From: Methyloligella sp.
Lineage (GTDB): Bacteria > Pseudomonadota > Alphaproteobacteria > Rhizobiales > JALUTE01
Reading direction: 5' to 3'
Assembly (NCBI GenBank): GCA_027058255.1
Contig: JALUTE010000518.1
Location: forward strand, 1 to 7,226
DNA: 7,226 nucleotides
Shown: positions 1 to 5,722 of the stretch, one piece after another
How positions within the stretch are numbered: position 1 is the stretch's first letter
Layout of the letters: each line of letters opens with the position of its first letter
Made by a program: the position numbers and the translations under genes
The notes under the pieces: generated by a model
Seen by the model: the letters and a program-made list of their open reading frames with translations, nothing else
Database searches by the model: none
What the model was told of the DNA's origin: nothing

Positions 1-2
1 AG

Positions 3-1700
3 CCCTTCCGGCTCTGCCTCAAGGGCGAGGACCGGTGGGGCAACCCGTCCGACCAATGCGCCGGCACCTTCGCGCTGCGCCCGAGCCTGCCCGTCGAGGG
101 CCTGCCCGGGGCCGTGACCTTCGCGCCCGGCGCCTTCTCGCGCATCATCGAGGACCTGACGGTGCACGCCCCCGGCGATCTCGTCATCGCCCTCGAGGAC
201 GAGGCCGGCACTACGGTCTGCCGCTCGAACCCGCTGCGCATCGTGCCCGAGCGGCGCTGGCACGCGCTCTGGGCCGACCTGCACGGCCAGTCGGAGGAGA
301 CCATCGGCACCAATTCGGTGCGCGACTATTTCACCTTCGGCCGCGACCGGGCCTTCCTCGACGTGCTCGGCCACCAGGGCAACGACTTCCAGATCACCCG
401 CAGCTTCTGGGAGGCCCTCAACGCCATCACCGCCGAGTTCGACGATCCCGGCCGTTTCGTCACCGTGCCGGGCTATGAATGGTCGGGCAACACCGGTGTC
501 GGCGGCGACCGGAATGTCTTCTACATGCAGGAGGGCCGGCCGATCTACCGCTCCTCCCATGCGCTGGTCCCGGACCTCTCCGACGCCGACACCGATGCCC
601 ACGACGTCAACGCCCTGTTCGAGAAGCTCCAGGGCGAGGACTGCGTGGTGCATGCCCATATTGGCGGGCGCTATGCGGATGTGGACAAGGGCCATGACGT
701 GCGCCTGGAGCGCGCCTTCGAGGTGCATTCGGCCTGGGGCACCTTCGAATGGCTGATCGAGGATGCCTTTCGCAATGGCTTTCGCATCGGCATCGTCGCC
801 AACAGCGACGGGCACAAGGGCCGGCCGGGCGCGAGCTATCCCGGTGCCTCCCTCTTCGGCTCCTATGGCGGCCTCACCTGCCTCCTGGCGGAGCGCTTCG
901 ACCGGGCCGGCGTGCTCGAGGCCCTGCGCCGGCGCCGCCATTACGCCACCACCGGCAATCGCATCGTCCTCGACGCCCATGTGGATTTCCCGGCCCCCGC
1001 CACCCTGTTCGAGCAGGACCCGAACATGGGGCCGACCGAGACCCGAACCGTCGAGCGCGCCGGCATGGGCGACATTGTGCGCACGGATGCCGAGGCGGTG
1101 ACGTTCCGCTTCGATCTCCTCGCCTCGGCGCCCATCGAGCGGGTGATGATCCGCAATGGTTGCGAGACAGTGGAGACGGTGCGCCCCTATGGCGAGGCGG
1201 ATCTCGGGCGGCGCATCCGGGTGCTGTTCGAGGGGGCGAAATATCGCGGACGGGGCCGCGAGGTGATCTGGGACGGCGTGGCACAGCTCTCGGGGAACGC
1301 AGCCCTGCGCATTGCGCCGATCAATGTCTGGAATCTCGACAAGCAGGTGGTGCTGGAGAGCCCGGACACGATCCGCTGGAGTGCCATCACGACGGGAGGA
1401 TTTTGCGGCTTCGATGCCTGGCTGGCCGAGGAGCGGAGCGGCACGCTCCGGATCGACACCGAACTCGTGCAGGCGGACATCCCCATCGCCGAGATCGGTC
1501 TCGAGGACCGGATATTCGATGCCGGCGGCATCCGGCGGCGCATTCGCGTCTTCCGCCTGCCGGACCGGCTCACCGAGCGGGCAATGACCCTGGAGCGGCG
1601 GATCGCCTTGCGCAAGGGCGCTGACAACCCCCTCTACATCTCCGCGATCCAGGAGGACGGCTTCCAGGCCTGGACCAGCCCGGTCTACGTCTTCGATTAG
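3..1700 (+). CDS. DUF3604 domain protein, 5' end outside window
   Basis: The frame is open from the first complete codon (base 3) to TAG at 1698-1700, giving 565 visible codons. The GTG at 114 is an internal valine, so the true start lies upstream. Motifs match DUF3604, a family with PHP-like metal-ligand patterns: WADLHGQS (Asp92 and His94 of the visible part), YEWSGNT, HAHIGG (His217, His219), EVHSAWG (Glu240, His242) and NSDGHKG (Asp269, His271). The His/Asp clusters suggest a metal-dependent hydrolase, but I know of no settled substrate for the family, so that function is inferred. The C-terminus (EDGFQAWTSPVYVFD) looks like a natural family end, so the 3' side seems complete. The gene converges on the tRNA-Ser gene, with a transposase remnant between them. 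Base and codon use are as GC-rich as in the housekeeping genes to the right, so recent transfer is not indicated. Family assignment is fairly sure; role is unknown. Confidence 0.88.
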   Translation, partial: PFRLCLKGEDRWGNPSDQCAGTFALRPSLPVEGLPGAVTFAPGAFSRIIEDLTVHAPGDLVIALEDEAGTTVCRSNPLRIVPERRWHALWADLHGQSEETIGTNSVRDYFTFGRDRAFLDVLGHQGNDFQITRSFWEALNAITAEFDDPGRFVTVPGYEWSGNTGVGGDRNVFYMQEGRPIYRSSHALVPDLSDADTDAHDVNALFEKLQGEDCVVHAHIGGRYADVDKGHDVRLERAFEVHSAWGTFEWLIEDAFRNGFRIGIVANSDGHKGRPGASYPGASLFGSYGGLTCLLAERFDRAGVLEALRRRRHYATTGNRIVLDAHVDFPAPATLFEQDPNMGPTETRTVERAGMGDIVRTDAEAVTFRFDLLASAPIERVMIRNGCETVETVRPYGEADLGRRIRVLFEGAKYRGRGREVIWDGVAQLSGNAALRIAPINVWNLDKQVVLESPDTIRWSAITTGGFCGFDAWLAEERSGTLRIDTELVQADIPIAEIGLEDRIFDAGGIRRRIRVFRLPDRLTERAMTLERRIALRKGADNPLYISAIQEDGFQAWTSPVYVFD

Positions 1701-2126
1701 AGCCTGTCCAACTTGCATGGATGCATAGCCGGCATTTCTGAGATGGTTGGCGCACTCTTCTGGGGCGAATTGATCCAGCAAGCCGCCGATGGCGTCTGAG
1801 ACGGCGTCGATTGGGCGGGCGCAGGCTTTGCGCAGGAGCGCTTCCAGTTTCGCAAACACCTGCTCGATCGGGTTGAGGTCGGGCGAGTAGGGCGGCAGGA
1901 AGAGAAGCCGGGCGCCGACGCGGCGAATGGCGGGTCCGACCGCCTGACCCTTGTGCGAGCCGAGGTTGTCGAGGACGACGATGTCGCCGGGCCGGAGCAC
2001 GGGCACCAGGAGTTGCTCGACATGGGCGAGAAAGGCGGCGCCATTGATCGGGCCGTTGACGACGCAGGGGGTGGCGGCGAGCATCAAGGCGACTTGGCGG
2101 CCATTGGGCCGGAGGATGAAACCGAT
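1697..2126 (-). mobile_element. Partial IS630-type insertion sequence
   Basis: This span is the DNA of the degraded element that carries the transposase remnant. Its likely terminal sequence is GAGCCTGTCCAACTTG from 1700, preceded by TA at 1698-1699, which suits the TA target duplication of the IS630/Tc1-mariner group. No inverted copy of this end is visible on the tRNA side, so the left terminus and the 5' part of the transposase appear deleted. The element sits between a complete-looking DUF3604 3' end and the tRNA-Ser trailer, which fits an insertion followed by deletion. The exact ends are inferred. Confidence 0.6.
1701..2126 (-). pseudogene. IS630-family transposase remnant, C-terminal part only
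   Basis: The minus-strand frame whose codons end at positions 2 mod 3 reads as the C-terminal half of an IS630-family DDE transposase: NGPINGAAFLAHVEQ, LRPGDIVVLDNLGSHKG, LFLPPYSPDLNPIEQVF and ECANHLRNAGYAS. The second catalytic Asp (1968-1970, in VLDNLGSHK) and the final Glu (1863-1865, in LNPIEQVF) are present. The N-terminal helix-turn-helix region and the first catalytic Asp are missing, because recognisable similarity fades near 2126. The frame has no stop of its own: it reads through the IS end into the antisense of the DUF3604 gene. A TAA at 1697-1699 lies in a neighbouring frame. The fragment is therefore non-functional. The right end of the element probably lies at 1700/1701, next to a TA dinucleotide, the usual IS630 target. 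The left boundary is approximate. Confidence 0.8.
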
Positions 2127-2127
2127 C

Positions 2128-2166
2128 GACAAACATCCACAAATACAATGGATTATGCTGTCCAAT
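2128..2166. other. AT-rich spacer between IS remnant and tRNA-Ser
   Basis: This short stretch is clearly richer in A and T than its surroundings. It holds a 5-bp inverted repeat (ATCCA at 2135-2139, TGGAT at 2149-2153) with a 9-base loop, and then the trailer of the tRNA precursor. On the minus strand the hairpin is followed by GTTTGTC, which is too poor in T for a confident intrinsic terminator. It could be a weak 3' end for the tRNA transcript or simply sequence left at the IS deletion junction. Confidence 0.35.
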
Positions 2167-2256
2167 TGGCGGATGGGGTGGGATTCGAACCCACGAGACG
2201 GTTGCCCGCCTGCCGGTTTTCAAGACCGGTGCCTTCAACCACTCGGCCACCCATCC
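2167..2256 (-). tRNA. tRNA-Ser (anticodon UGA)
   Basis: On the minus strand the gene folds as a class II tRNA. The acceptor stem is GGATGGG (2256-2250) with CCCATCC (2177-2171), the discriminator is G at 2170, and CCA is encoded at 2169-2167. The anticodon stem is CCGGT/ACCGG with loop CTTGAAA, so the anticodon is TGA (2222-2220), reading UCA and related serine codons. The T arm is GTGGG-TTCGAAT-CCCAC. The long GC-rich variable arm and G73 are serine identity features. The D-arm segment GGCCGAGTGGTTGAAGGC is canonical. Length is 90 nt with CCA. The gene looks intact. An 8-bp inverted repeat flanks it (2156-2163 and 2262-2269), and an IS remnant lies just beyond its 3' side. Confidence 0.97.
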
Positions 2257-2275
2257 GGACCGGACAGCACCACCG

Positions 2276-2304
2276 AATCTAGAGGGTTTGCGCGCGCCCA
2301 ACAA
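2276..2304 (-). promoter_or_regulatory. Putative promoter of tRNA-Ser
   Basis: Reading the minus strand, TTGTTG (2304-2299) and TAGATT (2281-2276) are separated by exactly 17 bases, a sigma-70-like arrangement. Initiation about seven bases after the -10 box would fall near 2269, giving a short leader of about 13 bases before the mature tRNA. That start coincides with the first base of the inverted repeat that flanks the tRNA. The boxes are imperfect and were found by eye; no transcription evidence exists here. Confidence 0.5.
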
Positions 2305-2413
2305 TAGGCGCGAGCGGCCAGGGTGCCGGCAGCCTTCGCCGGCCACGAAATGGCCACGCTCGCCCGGAACACTCGGCCGCGAATCGCGCCTCGTCGCGCT
2401 CTGCGCATCGCCA

Positions 2414-2442
2414 TTAACGCAAAACGAGCACTTCTCTGCTAT
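2414..2442 (+). promoter_or_regulatory. Possible promoter of rlpA
   Basis: TTAACG (2414-2419) and TGCTAT (2437-2442) are 17 bases apart in the AT-richest part of the region before rlpA, about 110 bases before its start codon. Both boxes match the sigma-70 consensus only partly. The rest of 2305-2551 shows no gene I can support. It holds a 6-bp GC hairpin (GCCGGC at 2325-2330 and 2338-2343) and two GGCCACG direct repeats 11 bases apart (2341-2347 and 2352-2358), of unknown meaning. Confidence 0.3.
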
Positions 2443-2551
2443 CCATGGCCTGCCATTGCTTCTGCACGAACGACAGACAACGAGACAACAACCCGCCCCT
2501 TCGCGCCGCAAGAGCCGGTGGGCGGGACAAGACAGGGGGCGAGAGCGAGGC

Positions 2552-3559
2552 ATGACGGGGCGTCGTCACCGTTTTCCAGTGCTGCGCGATGGGCCGAGCG
2601 CGGGCCTGCGCCTGCGAGCCGGGCGCGCCGCGCGCAGAGCTGTTTTCCTGCCGGCGATTGTTGCATTGGCCAGTCTCGGCCTTGCGGCCTGCTCGGGTAG
2701 CACGCCAGCACCGGAGACGAGCCTGAGCCCGCGCGTCGTCTCCAAGGGCCAGCCCGTGCCCCGCGGCGGCGGCGTCTACAAGGTGGGCAAACCCTACCGG
2801 ATCGCCGGGCGCTGGTATTATCCCAAGCACGATCCGTCCTATGACCGTGTCGGCATCGCCTCCTGGTACGGCGCCATGTTCCACGGCCGGCGCACCGCCA
2901 ATGGCGAGGTCTACGACATGAACGCCCTCACCGCGGCGCATCCCACCATGCCGCTGCCCTCCTATGCCAAGGTGACGAACCTCGCCAATGGGCGCACGCT
3001 GATCGTCCGGGTCAACGATCGCGGCCCCTACAAGCCCGGCCGGGTGATCGACCTCTCGCGCAAGGCGGCGCGCCTCTTGGGCTTCGAGCGCCGCGGCACG
3101 GCGCGGGTTCGGGTGCGCTATGTGGGCCGCGCGCCGATGAACGGGGACGATTCCTATGAGCGCCTGTTCGCCGCGAGCCAGCCCTGGTACCGCCGGCGCA
3201 TCGCCGCCGGCGAGCTGAAGGCCCCCGCGCCTGCCCGCAGGACCAGAACGGCAGCGCTGCGGCCGCGAGCCGCTCCCGCTCCACACCATGCAGCCCACGC
3301 CTATCGGCGCTGGGCGCTCGGGCGCGGCACGGGAGGCATTTTCGTTCAGGCCGGCGCTTTCCGCAATCCAGGCAATGCCCACCGGGTGCGCGAGCGCCTG
3401 GCCTCTCTGGGGCCGGTGAATGTCGAGGCCCTGGATGGCCGGGCCGGCGCGCTCTACCGGGTGCGCGTCGGCCCCTTTGCCGATGCCGATGCCGCGCGCT
3501 CGACCCTGGAGCGGGTGCGCGACGCGGGCCTGGCGGATGCGAGGCTGGTCGCGCGATAG
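2552..3559 (+). CDS. rlpA: RlpA family septal lipoprotein / lytic transglycosylase
   Basis: The 335-residue protein has three parts. An N-terminal signal ends in a lipobox (LGLAAC, Cys47), so it is probably a lipoprotein. A double-psi beta-barrel spans about residues 100-190, with the RlpA signature GIASWYG (101-107), TANGEVYD, TAAH and VNDRGP; Glu119, His130 and Asp156 are spaced like the catalytic residues described in characterised RlpA proteins. A C-terminal SPOR domain (about 261-335, starting GGIFVQAGAF) is expected to bind denuded septal glycan. A low-complexity Ala/Pro/Arg linker joins the two. RlpA cleaves peptide-free glycan strands in some bacteria; activity here is inferred. The frame is open upstream to 2288, but ATG 2552 follows a GCGAGG ribosome site. 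The 30-residue Arg-rich segment before the hydrophobic core is long, so a later GTG start (2579) remains possible. It precedes the carboxypeptidase gene, also a wall enzyme. Confidence 0.93.
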   Translation: MTGRRHRFPVLRDGPSAGLRLRAGRAARRAVFLPAIVALASLGLAACSGSTPAPETSLSPRVVSKGQPVPRGGGVYKVGKPYRIAGRWYYPKHDPSYDRVGIASWYGAMFHGRRTANGEVYDMNALTAAHPTMPLPSYAKVTNLANGRTLIVRVNDRGPYKPGRVIDLSRKAARLLGFERRGTARVRVRYVGRAPMNGDDSYERLFAASQPWYRRRIAAGELKAPAPARRTRTAALRPRAAPAPHHAAHAYRRWALGRGTGGIFVQAGAFRNPGNAHRVRERLASLGPVNVEALDGRAGALYRVRVGPFADADAARSTLERVRDAGLADARLVAR

Positions 3560-3651
3560 GGAGGCGCCCCTCGCGTCCGTTCCGCAAACCGTCCTCCAGG
3601 CCCGGCCGGCATCGGTCCCGTCCCTTCGGTCGGCGCTCGCCCTGCAAATGG

Positions 3652-3680
3652 TTGATTTTTCCCCTCGGGAAACGGATAGT
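3652..3680 (+). promoter_or_regulatory. Putative promoter of the carboxypeptidase gene
   Basis: TTGATT (3652-3657) and GATAGT (3675-3680) are 17 bases apart in the 200-base gap after rlpA. Transcription would begin near 3687, giving a 5' leader of about 70 bases. The spacer contains a perfect 6-bp inverted repeat (TTTCCC at 3658-3663, GGGAAA at 3667-3672, three-base loop), which places a possible operator exactly between the two boxes. The call is by eye; the box quality is good for such GC-rich DNA. Confidence 0.5.
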
Positions 3681-3697
3681 CCCCGGACCGTAGTCGC

Positions 3698-3715
3698 CGC
3701 GCGCCCTCGCGCGCG
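3698..3715 (+). promoter_or_regulatory. GC hairpin in the carboxypeptidase mRNA leader
   Basis: CGCGCGC (3698-3704) and GCGCGCG (3709-3715) form a perfect 7-bp stem with loop CCTC. It lies about 10 bases after the predicted transcription start and about 30 bases before the ribosome binding site at 3746-3751. No T run follows, so it is not an intrinsic terminator. It could affect mRNA stability, or be a chance result of the GC content. Confidence 0.4.
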
Positions 3716-3759
3716 ACCGGGCGACGAGCTCGAGCGATATCGAACAGGTGGGGTTTTCG

Positions 3760-4947
3760 ATGATGGCTCTCACGATGTGGCCTCGGCCGCTGCGGGTCGT
3801 GCTGGGCCTGTTGGTTCTGCTCACGTCCCTCGCAAGCTTCGGGCCGTCGGCACAGGCCCAGTTCAAGACCAAGGCGCAGTTCGCCTTCCTGATGGATGCG
3901 GACACGGGTGCGGTGCTGTTCGAGAAGAATGCCGACGAGCTGATGCCGCCGGCCAGCATGAGCAAGCTCATGACCCTGGAGGTGCTCTTCAAGGCCCTCA
4001 AGGATGGCCAGGTCTCGCTGGAGGACGAGTTTTATGTCTCCGAGCATGCCTGGCGCAAGGGGGGCGGCCCCTCCGGCACCTCGGCGATGTTCCTCAAGCT
4101 CAACTCGCGCGAGAAGCTATCCGAGATCATGCGCGGCATCATCGTTCAGTCCGGCAACGATGCCGCCATCGTGCTGGCGGAAGGCATGGCGGGCTCGGAG
4201 GAAGCCTTCGCCCGCATGATGACGGAGCGCGCGCGGGAGATCGGCCTCAAGAAGTCCACCTTCGCCAATCCGACCGGGCTGCCCGACCCCGATCAGCTCA
4301 TGACCGCGCGCGAGCTCGCCCTGCTCGCCCTCCACATCATGAAGGAGTATCCGGACTACTACAAGCTGTTCGCCGAGAAACGCTACAATTACAAGCGCTA
4401 CAAGTTCGTCAATCGCAACCCCCTGCTCTATCTCGACATCGGGGTGGACGGCCTGAAGACCGGCTATACAAGGGAGGCGGGCTATGGGCTCGTCGCCTCG
4501 GCGCGCCAGCGCGGGCGCCGGCTCATACTCGTCATCAACGGGCTCAAGTCCAAGCGGGAGCGCAAGGAGGAGGGGCGGCGGCTGCTCGAATGGGGCTTTC
4601 GCAATTTCAAGGCATTCAAGCTGTTCGACGCCGGGGAGGTGGTCGGCGATGCGCGCGTCTGGGGTGGCGACCGCTTCTACCTGCCGCTCGTGGGCAAGGG
4701 CGAGATCTCGATCCTGCTGCCGCGCTTCGGCTCTGACAAGCGCAAGCTCAAGGCCTGGATCGCCTATAAGGGGCCGCTCAAGGCGCCCATCCGCAAGGGC
4801 GATGAGGTGGCGGTGCTGAGGGTGCGATCCTCCAACGCCGCCGTCAGCGAGTTTCCGCTCTATGCGGCCGTCGATGTGAAACGCACCGGCATCGTCTCGC
4901 GCGGGATCGACAGCCTGCTTCACATGGCCCTGGGCTGGATACTCTGA
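3760..4947 (+). CDS. D-alanyl-D-alanine carboxypeptidase, PBP5/DacF type
   Basis: The 395-residue protein removes the terminal D-alanine from peptidoglycan pentapeptides in the periplasm. A signal peptide (hydrophobic core about residues 11-27) likely ends at AQA (31-33). The S11 peptidase / low-molecular-mass PBP domain has all three active-site motifs: SMSK (Ser66 nucleophile, Lys69), SGN (131-133) and KTG (233-235). A PBP5_C-like beta domain follows from about residue 285. The end (SLLHMALGWIL) is hydrophobic to amphipathic and probably anchors the protein to the inner membrane, as in PBP5. Length is near the family's roughly 400. ATG 3760 is preferred: AGGTGG at 3746-3751 sits eight bases before it and overlaps the in-frame GTG at 3748; ATG 3763 is also possible. 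The gene has its own likely promoter and is followed after 91 bases by tmk without a visible terminator. The exact paralogue name (dacA/dacC/dacF) is undecided. Confidence 0.94.
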   Translation: MMALTMWPRPLRVVLGLLVLLTSLASFGPSAQAQFKTKAQFAFLMDADTGAVLFEKNADELMPPASMSKLMTLEVLFKALKDGQVSLEDEFYVSEHAWRKGGGPSGTSAMFLKLNSREKLSEIMRGIIVQSGNDAAIVLAEGMAGSEEAFARMMTERAREIGLKKSTFANPTGLPDPDQLMTARELALLALHIMKEYPDYYKLFAEKRYNYKRYKFVNRNPLLYLDIGVDGLKTGYTREAGYGLVASARQRGRRLILVINGLKSKRERKEEGRRLLEWGFRNFKAFKLFDAGEVVGDARVWGGDRFYLPLVGKGEISILLPRFGSDKRKLKAWIAYKGPLKAPIRKGDEVAVLRVRSSNAAVSEFPLYAAVDVKRTGIVSRGIDSLLHMALGWIL

Positions 4948-5038
4948 GCGCACGGTAACGGCGCCGCTGGCCCGCACGCTTCCCGAGCGAGCCCGCCCGC
5001 GCCGCGGACCCGAGCGCCGGGCAGGAGGGCGCCGACCC

Positions 5039-5722
5039 ATGACACAGGCTGGCCATGCGGAACGAGGGGCGAGAGGGCGCTTCATCACCCTCGAAGGCGG
5101 TGAGGGCGCGGGCAAGTCCACCCAGGTCGCGCGGCTGGCAGAACGGCTGCAGGCGCATGCGGGCCTTGCGGTGCTCACCACCCGCGAGCCCGGGGGCTCC
5201 GACTTCGCCGAGGAGATCCGCACGCTCCTCCTGCATGGCCGAGCGCCCCGGGTGGGCCGGCTTGCCGAGGCGCTCCTCTTCTATGCCGCCCGCGACGACC
5301 ATCTGGCGGCGACCATTCGCCCGGCGCTGGCGGAAGGGCGCTGGGTGATCTCGGACCGCTTTTCCGATTCCACCCGCGCCTATCAGGGGGCGGCCGGGCG
5401 TGCGCCGGGGCAAGCGCTGGACACCCTCGATGCCCTGGTGGTGGATGGAGCACGGCCCGATTTGACGCTCATTCTCGATATCGCACCGGAGCGGGGCCTC
5501 GCGCGGGCCGAGGCGCGCCACCTTGCGGGCCAGGGGGCAGGCGACCCTCAGGCGCGTGACAATTTCGAGGCTCGCGAGCTCGCCTTCCACCGCCGGCTCA
5601 GGGAGGCGTTCCTCGCCATCGCCCGGGCCGAGCCGGAGCGCTGCGTGATCATCGACGCCGACGCCGGGGTGGATGAGGTGGCCGAGCGCATCTGGCGCGC
5701 GGTCGAGGAGCGCCTGCTGTGA
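5039..5722 (+). CDS. tmk: Thymidylate kinase
   Basis: The 227-residue cytosolic enzyme phosphorylates dTMP to dTDP with ATP, a required step for dTTP supply. Visible motifs are the P-loop GGEGAGKST (residues 20-28, Lys26), TREPGGS (48-54), which contains the dTMP-binding Arg/Glu, and DRFSDSTRAYQG (106-117), the DR(Y/F/H) signature. The Arg-rich LID region lies around 150-180. The P-loop has no extra basic residue and the LID does, as in the E. coli-type (type II) enzymes. Length is typical, with about 13 extra N-terminal residues before the first strand. A GGAGG ribosome site lies ten bases before ATG 5039. Its stop TGA overlaps the holB start in GTGA, which points to translational coupling. 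The 91 bases before the gene hold no gene or terminator that I can see. Confidence 0.97.
   Translation: MTQAGHAERGARGRFITLEGGEGAGKSTQVARLAERLQAHAGLAVLTTREPGGSDFAEEIRTLLLHGRAPRVGRLAEALLFYAARDDHLAATIRPALAEGRWVISDRFSDSTRAYQGAAGRAPGQALDTLDALVVDGARPDLTLILDIAPERGLARAEARHLAGQGAGDPQARDNFEARELAFHRRLREAFLAIARAEPERCVIIDADAGVDEVAERIWRAVEERLL

Noticed and set aside
3..2150. Minus-strand frame with no stop from the tRNA side to the left window edge, over 2 kb
   Set aside because: Only its first part (about 2126-1701) resembles a protein, the IS630 transposase. The rest is the codon-aligned antisense of the DUF3604 gene, which contains no TTA, CTA or TCA codons; this follows from GC-rich codon bias and is not evidence of a gene.
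2325..2358. GCCGGC hairpin and GGCCACG repeats 11 bases apart before rlpA
   Set aside because: Short GC-rich motifs are expected by chance here; no known binding site is matched.
2288..2551. In-frame upstream extension of rlpA
   Set aside because: It has no signal or domain character, contains the likely promoter, and the ATG at 2552 has a ribosome site followed by a lipoprotein signal.
1570..2553. 327-codon minus-strand frame covering the tRNA and the IS remnant
   Set aside because: It runs through the tRNA gene and reads the transposase out of frame; its Arg/Pro/Ser-rich composition is that of a shadow frame.
4948..5038. Possible terminator between the carboxypeptidase gene and tmk
   Set aside because: GC-rich partial dyads exist but none is followed by a T run.
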